Assembly (NCBI GenBank): GCA_018713005.1
Contig: DVFX01000015.1
Coordinates: 1-64,000 of the forward strand
Length of the DNA stretch: 64,000 nucleotides
From: Scatomorpha gallistercoris
GTDB taxonomy: Bacteria > Bacillota > Clostridia > Oscillospirales > Oscillospiraceae
Direction: 5' to 3'
Below are positions 41,001-49,249 of the stretch, piece after piece (within the stretch, counting starts at the first letter, position 1; every line of letters starts with the position of its first letter). Under the pieces are notes generated by a model. That model worked only from the letters and a program-made list of their open reading frames with translations, did not search any database and had not been told where the DNA came from. The position numbers and the translations under genes are program-made.

Positions 41001-42812
41001 ATGCCTTCAGGGAAAAAGAGAACAAACCGACAGAGCTATCGGAACGATTATTCCAGGGCGGGCCGCTCCCCGGCCGCAGCCGCGGCGCTGGGGCTGGTAT
41101 TTATACTGCTCGTGCTCGTGCTGGTGTTCATAGTATACAAGTCGTCCACTTACGAGCCGGACTCGAATCCGGCCGACACGGGTTCCGGGCTCGTTGACCC
41201 GACGGGCGACGCCTCGCCGGCGCCGTCCGAAGCCGCGCCGGACGTCACGCCGGAGCCGACGCCGGAACCGACGCCGGAGCCGTTTGAACCGCATGCGGTG
41301 GACTCAACCCAGCCGGGAAACTACATCCTCTCGACCGCGATTCAGGTCGACGGGACCACCCTGGCCGACGGCGAGGATTATCAGGACGACACCGGTATAT
41401 ACATGGGCTACGGCAGCGAGTATTCCAGCCTCAACGGTGTGCCGACGTTCCGCGGCAACAATTTCAGGGACGGCGGGGCTTACGGGACGGCTCAGATGAC
41501 GCAGAAGCAGTTCGGGAATTACTGGACGCATGCGACAGGCTCCCTCATGGACCCGATAGACGGCGCATACTGGTCCGGCAACGGCTGGACCGGACAGCCG
41601 CTCATCGCCGAGTGGCCCTATGAGACGAGGCAGATAATGACCAGCATGCACGACTGGGCCAGGAACCAGGAGACGCTTGTCGAGGTCATCTACCCGTCCA
41701 TGGACGGCTACATCTACTTCCTCGAGCTCGAAACCGGCAAGGAGACCCGCGACGCCATCTACATGGGCCTGACCTACAAGGGTACGGGTACCCTGGACCC
41801 GCGCGGATACCCGCTGCTGTATGTGGGCAGCGGCTACAACACCAGCGCCAGCCGCGTCTCCATTATCAGCCTCATTGACGGCAGCGTGCTCTATGAGTTC
41901 GGCGGGGCGAGCGAGGACTTCGAGCTGCGCACCTGGCCCATGTTCGACGCCGCGCCGCTGATAGACGCCGACACGGATAAGCTCATTTGGGCCGGCGAGA
42001 ACGGTATCCTCTATATAATCACCCTCGGCACCGAGTACGACGAAGAGGCCGGTACGGTGAGCGTCAATCCCACGCGCACGGTGAAGTGGCGCTACCAGAG
42101 CTCGCGAAACGCCAGCAGCCGCTGGTACCTTGGCTTTGAGGCGTCCCCGGTCGTCTGGCAGGGCTACATTTTCATGCCGGATAACGCCGGATACTTAATG
42201 TGCCTCGACCTCAACACTCTGGAGCTGGTTTGGGTGCAGGATATACTCGACGACGCCAACTGCACGCCGGTGCTTTCAATAGAGGACGGACATCCATACC
42301 TCTACGTCTCCACAAGCTTCCACCTGGGCTGGCGCAGTTGGAATACTGCGGACGTGCCGGTCTGGAAAATTGACGCCGAGACCGGCGAGATAGTCTGGCA
42401 GGTGGACTACACCTGCTACAGTGAGAGCGGCCTGTCCGGAGGCAGCCAGGGAAGCATGGCGCTGGGGCAGGGCAGCCTGGAGGGCATCGTATACGTCTCC
42501 ATGTCCCGCTATCCAAACTCCGGCGGCGGCACGCTTCTGGCCCTCGACGCAGACAGCGGCGAGGAGATATGGACGAAGAGCACGCAGGTTTACAGCTGGT
42601 CGACGCCTACGCTGGTATATGACCAGGATGGCAACGGCTATGTTGTCTACTGCACTCTCGGCGAGTACATGTACCTGCTTGACGGCAAAGACGGCACGGA
42701 ATACGACGCGCTCAACTGCGGCGGCAAATTTGAAGCCAGCCCGGCCATATTCAACAACTGGATAGTCGTCGGCCACCGAAACGGCGCCATTTGGGGCGTC
42801 CAGCTGACATGA
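41001..42812 (+). CDS. membrane-anchored PQQ-type beta-propeller protein
   Basis: Protein of 603 residues with a basic head, one transmembrane helix (about 30-50), a Pro/Glu/Thr spacer (PEPTPEPTPEP) and a beta-propeller of BamB/PQQ-like repeats. Repeats are seen as LFLMELETGKE-like blades, WKIDAETGEIVWQVDY and ALDADSGEEIWTKST. The propeller faces outward and probably binds proteins or cell wall material; no enzyme motif is seen. ATG at 41001 has GGTGGTG upstream. It follows the rhomboid-like gene by 46 bases. Confidence 0.82.
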   Translation: MPSGKKRTNRQSYRNDYSRAGRSPAAAAALGLVFILLVLVLVFIVYKSSTYEPDSNPADTGSGLVDPTGDASPAPSEAAPDVTPEPTPEPTPEPFEPHAVDSTQPGNYILSTAIQVDGTTLADGEDYQDDTGIYMGYGSEYSSLNGVPTFRGNNFRDGGAYGTAQMTQKQFGNYWTHATGSLMDPIDGAYWSGNGWTGQPLIAEWPYETRQIMTSMHDWARNQETLVEVIYPSMDGYIYFLELETGKETRDAIYMGLTYKGTGTLDPRGYPLLYVGSGYNTSASRVSIISLIDGSVLYEFGGASEDFELRTWPMFDAAPLIDADTDKLIWAGENGILYIITLGTEYDEEAGTVSVNPTRTVKWRYQSSRNASSRWYLGFEASPVVWQGYIFMPDNAGYLMCLDLNTLELVWVQDILDDANCTPVLSIEDGHPYLYVSTSFHLGWRSWNTADVPVWKIDAETGEIVWQVDYTCYSESGLSGGSQGSMALGQGSLEGIVYVSMSRYPNSGGGTLLALDADSGEEIWTKSTQVYSWSTPTLVYDQDGNGYVVYCTLGEYMYLLDGKDGTEYDALNCGGKFEASPAIFNNWIVVGHRNGAIWGVQLT

Positions 42813-42820
42813 TAAACCAT

Positions 42821-42855
42821 ATCGTCCCGGCGCCGTGCTGCGCCGGGGCGATTTC
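42821..42855 (+). terminator. terminator before proS
   Basis: A 13-bp stem (42821-42833 with 42840-42852, one G-U pair) followed by TTTC. Confidence 0.75.
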
Positions 42856-42877
42856 GCGCGCAGGCCGGTGTCACAGC

Positions 42878-42906
42878 TTGACAATGCGCCGATTATTATA
42901 TAAAAT
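42878..42906 (+). promoter_or_regulatory. promoter of proS
   Basis: TTGACA (42878-42883), 17-bp spacer, TAAAAT (42901-42906). The short leader leaves no room for a T-box. Confidence 0.8.
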
Positions 42907-42946
42907 GTGAGTTCAGCGACACGGACTAAGGAAAAGGAGCTTATAT

Positions 42947-44386
42947 ATGGCTAAGGACAAGAAAGTCGAGAGCATAACAGATATGGATAAGGACTTCGCC
43001 CAGTGGTTCACCGACGTGTGCACCAAGGCGGAGCTCGTTGACTACTCCGGCGTGAAGGGCCTCTTCATCCTGCGGCCCTATGGCTACGCCATCTGGGAGA
43101 ACATACAATCTGCGCTGGACAAGCGCTTCAAGGCCACCGGCCATGAGAACGTCAGCATGCCCATGCTCATACCCGAGAGCCTGCTGCAGAAGGAGAAGGA
43201 CCACGTCGCCGGCTTCGCGCCCGAGTGCGCCTGGGTCACCGTCGGCGGCAGCGAGGAGCTGCCCGAAAGGCTGTGCATCCGCCCCACCAGCGAGACTCTC
43301 TTCTGCGAGCACTGGAGCCATATAGTTCACTCCTGGCGCGATTTGCCCTGCCTCTACAACCAGTGGTGCAGCGTGCTCCGCTGGGAAAAGACCACCCGTC
43401 CCTTCCTGCGCGGGCGCGAGTTCCTCTGGCAGGAGGGACACACCATCCACGCCACCGCCGAAGAGGCCATAGCCGAGACGAAGCAGATGCTCGAGATATA
43501 TGCCGACGTCTGCGAGAACGTCCTGGCCATGCCCGTGCTGCGCGGCGTCAAGACCGACAAGGAGAAGTTCGCCGGAGCCGAGGACACCTACACCATAGAG
43601 TGCATGATGCACGACCACAAGGCGCTCCAGTCCGGCACCAGCCACTACTTCGGCGACGGCTTCGCCAAGGCCTTCGGCATCTCCTTCTCCGACAGGGAGA
43701 ACAAGCTCCGCGCCCCGTTCGAGACCAGCTGGGGCATGTCCACGCGCGTCATCGGCGGGCTTATTATGACCCACGGCGACAACAACGGCCTTGTGCTGCC
43801 TCCGCGCGTCGCGCCCACCCAGGTCATCGTCCTGCCCATAGCGGCGCACAAGCCCGGCGTCACCGAGGCCGCTCAGGCCGTGGTTGAGCGCCTCAAGGCC
43901 GCGGGTATCCGCGTCAAGGGCGACTTCTCCGACAATTCCCCCGGATGGAAGTTCGCTGAGTGGGAGATGAAGGGCGTACCCGTCCGTCTCGAGCTCGGTC
44001 CCCGCGACATCGAGGCCAACGCCTGCGTCGCCGCCAGGCGCGACAACGGCGAGAAGGTCACGCTCAGCCTCGACAACCTCGAAGAGAGCGTCGCGGAGCT
44101 GCTCGAGAGCGTGCAGCAGGGCCTCTTCGACAAGGCCAGGCGCAACCTCGAGGAGCATACCTACACCGCTTCTACCGTCGACGAGGTGAAGGACGTCGTT
44201 GAAAACCGCGGCGGTGGCTTCGTCAAGACCATGTGGTGCGGCGACGAGGCCTGCGAGCTGAAGATGAAGGAGCTCGCCGGCGTCACCAGCCGCTGCATCC
44301 CCTTTGAGCAGGAACACCTGGGAGAAACCTGCCCGGTCTGCGGCCGTGCGGCCAAGAAGATGATAGTCTGGGGCGTCGCGTATTGA
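42947..44386 (+). CDS. proS: prolyl-tRNA synthetase, archaeal/eukaryotic-like type
   Basis: Charges tRNA-Pro. With 479 residues and no editing insert between motifs 2 and 3, it is the short type found in archaea, eukaryotes and many clostridia. Class II motifs: RPYGYAIWE, RWEKTTRPFLRGREFLWQEG and GMSTRVIGGLIMTHGDN. The C-terminal zinc-binding extension ends with CPVCGRAAKKMIVWGVAY, including the terminal tyrosine usual for this type. Single gene with promoter and terminator. Confidence 0.97.
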   Translation: MAKDKKVESITDMDKDFAQWFTDVCTKAELVDYSGVKGLFILRPYGYAIWENIQSALDKRFKATGHENVSMPMLIPESLLQKEKDHVAGFAPECAWVTVGGSEELPERLCIRPTSETLFCEHWSHIVHSWRDLPCLYNQWCSVLRWEKTTRPFLRGREFLWQEGHTIHATAEEAIAETKQMLEIYADVCENVLAMPVLRGVKTDKEKFAGAEDTYTIECMMHDHKALQSGTSHYFGDGFAKAFGISFSDRENKLRAPFETSWGMSTRVIGGLIMTHGDNNGLVLPPRVAPTQVIVLPIAAHKPGVTEAAQAVVERLKAAGIRVKGDFSDNSPGWKFAEWEMKGVPVRLELGPRDIEANACVAARRDNGEKVTLSLDNLEESVAELLESVQQGLFDKARRNLEEHTYTASTVDEVKDVVENRGGGFVKTMWCGDEACELKMKELAGVTSRCIPFEQEHLGETCPVCGRAAKKMIVWGVAY

Positions 44387-44410
44387 CGGCGTAAACAGTC
44401 AGCGGGAGGA

Positions 44411-44438
44411 AAGGGCGCCCTCGGGCGCCCTTCGCTTT
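44411..44438 (+). terminator. terminator after proS
   Basis: AAGGGCGCCC-TC-GGGCGCCCTT then CGCTTTT. Confidence 0.8.
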
Positions 44439-44452
44439 TGGGAGGACGGAAT

Positions 44453-44893
44453 ATGGAACTGTTTGTGAAGAGCTTCAATGAGCTGAGCGCGGGCGAGCTC
44501 TATGCGCTGCTCAAGCTGCGGGTGGACGTGTTCGTCGTCGAGCAGAAATGCGCGTACCACGAGCTCGACGGACTGGACGCGGACGCGCTGCACGTCTATT
44601 ACACCGACGGCGGCGAGGTGGCCGCGTACCTGCGGGTGCTGCCTCGGGGCGCCATGTTCGACGACGCCGTGGGCATAGGCCGCGTCATCGCAGCAAAGCG
44701 GGGCGTCGGCCTCGGCGCGAAGGTGCTCGGCGCCGGGATAGATGCCGCGCGTGAGCGCTTCGGCGCGGAGCGCATACGCATTGAGGCGCAGAGTTATGCA
44801 CAGGGCTTTTACGAGCGCGCGGGATTCAGGCGCTGCTCGGATGAGTTCGACGAGGATGGCATCCCGCATGTCGGTATGGTCCTTGAGCTCTGA
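44453..44893 (+). CDS. GNAT family N-acetyltransferase, ElaA-like
   Basis: Acetyltransferase of 146 residues of the ElaA subgroup. The N-terminal ELYALLKLRVDVFVVEQ and YHELDGLD patterns are diagnostic. The acetyl-CoA loop is degenerate but present around IAAKRGVGLGAKVL, and the end reads EFDEDGIPHVGMVLEL. Acceptor unknown. GGGAGG precedes the ATG at 44453. No promoter was pinned down; it may be read through from proS. Confidence 0.88.
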   Translation: MELFVKSFNELSAGELYALLKLRVDVFVVEQKCAYHELDGLDADALHVYYTDGGEVAAYLRVLPRGAMFDDAVGIGRVIAAKRGVGLGAKVLGAGIDAARERFGAERIRIEAQSYAQGFYERAGFRRCSDEFDEDGIPHVGMVLEL

Positions 44894-44940
44894 ATTCGGG
44901 CAAATATAGCTTGCAAATTCATTTATTAACAATTCCCGCC

Positions 44941-44969
44941 TTGACCTCGTCGGGCATACTATATATAAT
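44941..44969 (+). promoter_or_regulatory. promoter of the DUF1700-like gene
   Basis: TTGACC (44941-44946), 17-bp spacer, TATAAT (44964-44969). Confidence 0.75.
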
Positions 44970-44996
44970 TACTCATAGCGCCTGAAACCGGCGCAT

Positions 44997-46259
44997 GTGA
45001 GACCTTACCGTCACTTTTCGGAGGTGACCATCATAGACAGGCAGAAATATGTTGCCGAGCTGGGCAAGCTGCTCTCCGGCATGGCAAGGGCCGACCGCGA
45101 GGCTGTGCTTCGCGGCGTCAACGCGCGCTTTGATGAGGCCGGGGACGACGACGCGGTTATAGCCGCGTTGGGCAGCCCGACATTTGCCGCGGTCAGCGTG
45201 CTTCGCGGATATACCCCGCCGGAGAACCTCGATGAAGAGGACTACCCGGAGGAAGAAGAATACCAATATGCAGAACCGGTCGGAGCGCCCGCGCCGGACG
45301 AGGGTGTGAACGCCGCGCCGGAGGCCGCTTCAAGCGAGCCGGACGAGGCCTCGCCGGGACAGACTCCGCCGGAGGCGGAAGAAGCGCCCCTGGAGGCTGC
45401 GCCCGAAGAACCCGCCGCCGGGGACGGGACGGTGTACGGGCCCGCAGAGGACGCCGCAGAAGAGCCGGATATTCAAGCCGGGAGCGCGGCAGAGGAGCCT
45501 GCGGACGCCGAAAGCGAAGAGCCGGCTCAGCAGGCCGGGGAAAACGAGGCGTTTAACGCCGCGCCGGAGGCAGAGCCCGGCGAGCCGGACGAGGCTTTGC
45601 CGGGACAGGTCCCGCCGGAGCCGGATGAGGCGCCCATAGAGGATGAAGCCGCTGCGGAAGAGCAGCAGATAACGGAAGACTACGGCGGCGCTGTGCGCGA
45701 GACCGTGGACATAGGCTTCGACACAATCGAGGTGTATTCCGACGCCTCCTCGCAGCCGGAGCCGGATATGCCGGAGCCGGAAGCCGTGGAGTATGAGCCC
45801 GGGGCGGATGAGGCATTTGAGGAAGCTGCGGAGCCGGAGCTCCCGGAGGAGCAGGAAGCTTTTCGCGAGCCGGAGCCGGAACCGGAGATTGAATACAATC
45901 CCCCGATTGAGGCGGACAGGCCCAAGCTGCGCGGCGGACGTGTCTTTGTCAGCGTACTGCTGGGCATTATACCCGGAATCCCGCTCGCCGTTGTGCTCAT
46001 AGTCCTGGCCCTGGCCATACTGGCCGTGGGCGCGGCGCTCGTTTACGCGGGAGGCGTGTTTATCTCCTTCGCCTTCCTGGGCATGAGCGTGGTGGCGGAT
46101 ATACTGCTGACGGTGGGCTTCGGCCTGATTGTCGCGGCTATAGGTCTGCCGGTGGTGTTTCTGGCTGTCTGGTTCTTCCTGCGCTGCGTCGTGGGACTGT
46201 ACAGCCGCATGTTTGCAAAAGCCGGCGCGTGGTGCCGTGGGGAGGAGCGTGAAGCATGA
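44997..46259 (+). CDS. DUF1700-like membrane protein with acidic repeat linker
   Basis: Protein of up to 420 residues. Residues 12-70 resemble the helical N-terminal domain of DUF1700/HAAS proteins (RQKYVAELGKLLSGM, then IAALGSPTFAAVSVL). A linker of about 230 residues is very rich in Glu, Pro and Ala and has two related 29-residue repeats. Four hydrophobic helices follow (LLGIIPGIPLAVVLIVLAL and others). The start is uncertain: GTG at 44997 lacks a ribosome binding site, whereas GGAGGTGA lies at 45019-45026, which points to a start near 45029 with a rare codon. Role unknown; DUF1700 proteins often go with PadR regulators, but none is here. Confidence 0.65.
   Translation: MRPYRHFSEVTIIDRQKYVAELGKLLSGMARADREAVLRGVNARFDEAGDDDAVIAALGSPTFAAVSVLRGYTPPENLDEEDYPEEEEYQYAEPVGAPAPDEGVNAAPEAASSEPDEASPGQTPPEAEEAPLEAAPEEPAAGDGTVYGPAEDAAEEPDIQAGSAAEEPADAESEEPAQQAGENEAFNAAPEAEPGEPDEALPGQVPPEPDEAPIEDEAAAEEQQITEDYGGAVRETVDIGFDTIEVYSDASSQPEPDMPEPEAVEYEPGADEAFEEAAEPELPEEQEAFREPEPEPEIEYNPPIEADRPKLRGGRVFVSVLLGIIPGIPLAVVLIVLALAILAVGAALVYAGGVFISFAFLGMSVVADILLTVGFGLIVAAIGLPVVFLAVWFFLRCVVGLYSRMFAKAGAWCRGEEREA
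45309..45641 (+). repeat. two imperfect 87-base repeats inside the acidic linker
   Basis: 45309-45395 and 45555-45641 both encode NAAPEA-x3-EPDEA-x-PGQ-x-PPE-x2-EAP. They arose by internal duplication within the linker of the DUF1700-like protein. Confidence 0.75.
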
Positions 46260-46456
46260 GAAGAGCCTGGAGCATAGTGCGCACGGCAGCGCTGCTGGCC
46301 CTGGCGCTGGGCGTGATACTCTTCGCGCTGGCGCTCGTCATGGACGCCGACCTCGTGCGCATAGCCGACACGGTATTTGCCAACTACGACTTGGCCAAGG
46401 TCATCGTCGCCGTGCGCGACGCCTGGCAGAGCGTACTTAACGTGTTTGGACTTTGA
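46256..46456 (+). CDS. small membrane protein
   Basis: Protein of 66 residues with one hydrophobic helix (about residues 10-30) and a short amphipathic tail. It starts within the last codons of the DUF1700-like gene (ATGA overlap), so the two are likely translated together and may form a complex. GGGGAGGAG lies just upstream. No known family is recognised. Confidence 0.65.
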   Translation: MRRAWSIVRTAALLALALGVILFALALVMDADLVRIADTVFANYDLAKVIVAVRDAWQSVLNVFGL

Positions 46457-46461
46457 TTTTC

Positions 46462-46489
46462 AGGGGGACCCCGCCGGGTCCCCCTTGCC
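46462..46489 (+). terminator. hairpin after the small membrane protein gene
   Basis: AGGGGGACCC-CGCC-GGGTCCCCCT followed by a short T-poor tail; probably a weak terminator. Confidence 0.6.
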
Positions 46490-46514
46490 ATTACTGTGGA
46501 AAGCGGGTAAATGT

Positions 46515-47231
46515 ATGCGTGAGAGGACGAAAAGAACGGAGATGCTGCTCGGCAGCGAGGCAATCGGCCGTCTGGGAGCGTCGCGGGTGGCCGTGGTCGG
46601 CCTCGGCGGAGTGGGCTCGTGGTGCGCCGAGGCCCTCGCGCGCTCCGGCATAGGCCGCCTCGTGCTCATAGACTCCGACGCCGTAGCCGAGAGCAACATA
46701 AACCGGCAGCTCGGCGCGCTGCACTCCACACTGGGCAGGCCGAAGGCCGAGGTGCTGGCGGAGCGGCTTCGTGACATCGCGCCCGACGCCGAAATTTTGC
46801 CGGTACAGGCGCTGTACAGCTCCGAAACCCGCGGCGAGGCGCTCCCGGAGGGGCTCGACTACATAGCCGACTGCATAGACCTCGTCAGCTGCAAGACGGA
46901 CCTCATCGCCACGGCGGTGCAGAGGGGGATACCCATAATCTCCGCGCTCGGTACAGGCAACAAGCTGGACGCGCAGCAGCTGCGCCTGACGGACCTGGCG
47001 GATACCAGCGGCTGTCCCTTCGCGCGCGTGATGCGCCGGGAGCTTAGGCGGCTGGGCATAGAACACCTGGACGTCGTGTTTTCGCCGGAGCAGGCGCACG
47101 AGTGCGCCCAGCCGGAGACGCCGCCGCCGGGACGGCGGAGCGTGCCCGGCTCCGTGGCATGGGTGCCTGCCTCGGCGGGGCTGCTCATGGCACAGAAAAT
47201 AGTGCTTGCACTGGCGGGCGCGGAGGGCTGA
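46515..47231 (+). CDS. tcdA: tRNA threonylcarbamoyladenosine dehydratase, TcdA-like
   Basis: E1/ThiF-family enzyme of 238 residues that cyclises t6A in tRNA to ct6A using ATP. The nucleotide-binding motif VAVVGLGGVGSWCAEALARS is followed by LVLIDSDAVAESNINRQLGA, both as in TcdA. The ATG at 46515 begins the domain directly; a run of codons upstream is out of context. No strong ribosome binding site is seen. A distinction from other ThiF relatives rests on overall pattern and length. Confidence 0.88.
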   Translation: MRERTKRTEMLLGSEAIGRLGASRVAVVGLGGVGSWCAEALARSGIGRLVLIDSDAVAESNINRQLGALHSTLGRPKAEVLAERLRDIAPDAEILPVQALYSSETRGEALPEGLDYIADCIDLVSCKTDLIATAVQRGIPIISALGTGNKLDAQQLRLTDLADTSGCPFARVMRRELRRLGIEHLDVVFSPEQAHECAQPETPPPGRRSVPGSVAWVPASAGLLMAQKIVLALAGAEG

Positions 47232-47300
47232 GGACCCCGCGCCCGTGCGCTGTAATAGAGAAATGAGCCAAAATCTTTCGCAAATTTGGCATATTTCTGC

Positions 47301-47329
47301 TTGACAAGGCGGCCGCGTAAGAATATAAT
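47301..47329 (+). promoter_or_regulatory. promoter of the ANTAR-guaA operon
   Basis: TTGACA (47301-47306), 17-bp spacer, TATAAT (47324-47329): a perfect vegetative consensus. Predicted transcription start near 47336, leaving a leader of about 150 bases. Confidence 0.9.
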
Positions 47330-47344
47330 ATCTCCGTTATTGAA

Positions 47345-47384
47345 AGAGCTATGGAGCTTGTATTTTTTGAGCGACGGCGTTCAA
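47345..47384 (+). promoter_or_regulatory. two tandem small hairpins, probable ANTAR target
   Basis: Hairpin 1 is GAGCT-ATGG-AGCTT (47346-47359). Hairpin 2 is TTGAGCG-ACGG-CGTTCAA (47367-47384). The loops ATGG and ACGG both have A first and G fourth, and seven bases separate the stems. Hairpin 2 uses the left arm of the terminator that follows, so the two structures exclude each other. Confidence 0.6.
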
Positions 47385-47437
47385 CGATACCCAAAGGGCC
47401 GAAGTGCCCTCTTTCGGCATCGGGGACGCCGATTTTT
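47375..47437 (+). terminator. leader terminator (attenuator) of the guaA operon
   Basis: CGGCGT (47375-47380) pairs with ACGCCG (47426-47431) and encloses further stems (CGAT/ATCG; AAAGGGC/GCCC-CTTT). TTTTT follows at 47433-47437. It lies between promoter and first gene, so it should stop transcription unless prevented. Confidence 0.7.
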
Positions 47438-47487
47438 GCGTTATTAAGCGGTATTCGGCCCCAGGATATTCCAAAGGAGGGCTATGC

Positions 47488-47733
47488 GTGTACACATACG
47501 AGGACATCAGGAAGCTTGTCGAGGAAATCCGCCTTATGAACCGCGCAAAGCTCATCCTAATCAAGATGCGCGGCATGACCGAGAACGAGGCGCACCGCTT
47601 CATCGTACACAGCGCCATGGACCGCTGCGTCAAGAAACGCCAGGTCGCCGAGGAAATCATAGCTTACCACGAAAAATACGAGGAAAAGAGAGGGACAGTA
47701 CAGCATGCCACAGGAAACGGTCATCGTCCTTGA
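47488..47733 (+). CDS. free-standing ANTAR-domain protein
   Basis: RNA-binding antiterminator of 81 residues. Residues 14-60 match the ANTAR domain: MNRAKLILIKMRGMTENEAH followed by AMDRCVKKRQVAEEII. In known ANTAR proteins this three-helix domain binds a pair of small RNA hairpins and blocks formation of a terminator. Here there is no receiver, GAF or PAS domain, so the signal input is unknown. AAGGAGGGC precedes the GTG at 47488. The gene overlaps guaA by 29 bases. Position directly after a two-hairpin/terminator leader suggests that it controls its own operon. Confidence 0.85.
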   Translation: MYTYEDIRKLVEEIRLMNRAKLILIKMRGMTENEAHRFIVHSAMDRCVKKRQVAEEIIAYHEKYEEKRGTVQHATGNGHRP

Positions 47734-49246
47734 CTTCGGAGGGCAGTACAACCAGCTGATTGCGCGCCGCGTCCGCGAGTGCGGCGTCTACTGCGAGGTT
47801 AAGCCCTACACCACTCCCATAAGCGAGCTGCGCTCCATCGCGCCCATAGGGCTTATACTCACCGGCGGCCCGGGAAGCGTATATGCGCCCGACGCGCCGA
47901 AGGCCGACCCGGCCATATTTGAGCTGGGCATACCCGTGCTCGGCATCTGCTACGGCTGCCAGCTCATGGCGCAGTACCTGGGCGGGAGCGTCATACCGGC
48001 TCAGGACGACAGCGCGCGCGAGTACGGCCGCACGGAGACCTTCTTCGACACGGGCTGCACCCTGTTTGCGGGTTTGGACGCCGGGGGCGTCACCTGGATG
48101 AGCCACGGCGACTACATGGAGCGCGTGCCGGAGGGCTTCAAAAACACCGCCCACACCGCCGTCTGCCCCAACGCGGCCATAGCCGACGAGGGACGCGGCT
48201 TCTACGGCGTACAGTTCCATCCCGAAGTCAACCACACGGAACGCGGCACGGACATGATACGCAACTTCCTCTTCAAAGCCTGCGGGGCCTCCGGCAGCTG
48301 GAGCATGGGCAACTACAAGGAGGAGGCCATAAAGAGCATCCGCGAGAAGGTGGGTTCCGGCAAGGTGCTGCTCGCCCTCTCCGGCGGCGTGGACTCTTCC
48401 GTCGCAGCCGCCCTGCTGAGCGAGGCGGTGGGCGACAAGCTCACGGCGGTGTTTGTAGACCACGGCCTGCTGCGCAAGAACGAAGCCGAGCAGGTTGAGG
48501 AAGTTTTCTCCCACCGCGCGCTGAACTTCGTGCGTGCCGACGCCCGCGACCGCTTCCTCATCAAGCTGGCCGGCGTGACTGAGCCGGAGCGCAAGCGGCG
48601 CATAATAGGCGAGGAGTTCATCCGCGTGTTCGAAGCTGAGGCCAAGAAGATAGGCGCGGTCGACTATCTGGCACAGGGGACGATATATCCCGACGTCATA
48701 GAGTCCGGCGCGGGCGACGCGGCGGTCATCAAGAGCCACCACAACGTGGGCGGCCTGCCCGACTACGTCGACTTCCGCGAGATAATTGAGCCGCTGCGCA
48801 TGCTGTTCAAGGACGAGGTGCGTCAGCTCGGCCGCGAGCTCGGCCTGCCCGAGGAGCTGGTTATGCGCCAGCCCTTCCCCGGCCCCGGCCTCGCCATACG
48901 CATTATCGGCGACGTCACCGAAGATAAGCTGCACTCGCTGCGTGAGGCGGACGCAATCTTCCGCGAGGAGCTGGCCGCCGCGGGCCTTTCCAAGCTGCCC
49001 GACCAGTACTTTGCCGTCCTGACCGACACCAGGAGCGTAGGCGTCATGGGCGACGGCCGCACTTACGACCACACGCTCGCCCTGCGCGCCGTGGAGACAA
49101 GCGACTTCATGACCGCGGATTTCTTCCGCCTGCCCTGGGATGTGCTCGACCGCGTCTCGACTCGAATTGTAAACGAGGTGCGCGGCATAAACCGCGTGGT
49201 CTACGACGTCACGAGCAAGCCGCCCGCGACCATCGAGTGGGAGTGA
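47705..49246 (+). CDS. guaA: GMP synthase (glutamine-hydrolysing)
   Basis: Converts XMP to GMP with ATP and glutamine; 513 residues. The class I amidotransferase domain has LGICYGCQLMAQ with the nucleophilic cysteine and FHPEVNHTERG with the histidine. The ATP pyrophosphatase domain has ALSGGVDSSVAAALL. The C-terminal dimerisation domain ends in SKPPATIEWE. It overlaps the ANTAR gene and is the first enzyme of the long operon. Confidence 0.98.
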   Translation: MPQETVIVLDFGGQYNQLIARRVRECGVYCEVKPYTTPISELRSIAPIGLILTGGPGSVYAPDAPKADPAIFELGIPVLGICYGCQLMAQYLGGSVIPAQDDSAREYGRTETFFDTGCTLFAGLDAGGVTWMSHGDYMERVPEGFKNTAHTAVCPNAAIADEGRGFYGVQFHPEVNHTERGTDMIRNFLFKACGASGSWSMGNYKEEAIKSIREKVGSGKVLLALSGGVDSSVAAALLSEAVGDKLTAVFVDHGLLRKNEAEQVEEVFSHRALNFVRADARDRFLIKLAGVTEPERKRRIIGEEFIRVFEAEAKKIGAVDYLAQGTIYPDVIESGAGDAAVIKSHHNVGGLPDYVDFREIIEPLRMLFKDEVRQLGRELGLPEELVMRQPFPGPGLAIRIIGDVTEDKLHSLREADAIFREELAAAGLSKLPDQYFAVLTDTRSVGVMGDGRTYDHTLALRAVETSDFMTADFFRLPWDVLDRVSTRIVNEVRGINRVVYDVTSKPPATIEWE

Positions 49247-49249
49247 GCC

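Noticed and set aside
42856..42946. T-box leader before proS
   Set aside because: The leader after the promoter is about 35 bases, with no T-box sequence or terminator.
45240..45900. CRISPR or satellite-like repeats
   Set aside because: The repetition is an in-frame Glu/Pro-rich linker of the DUF1700-like protein, without regular spacers.
47336..47487. Purine, ykkC/PRPP or ZTP riboswitch before guaA
   Set aside because: I see none of their conserved cores; the ANTAR two-hairpin explanation fits better.
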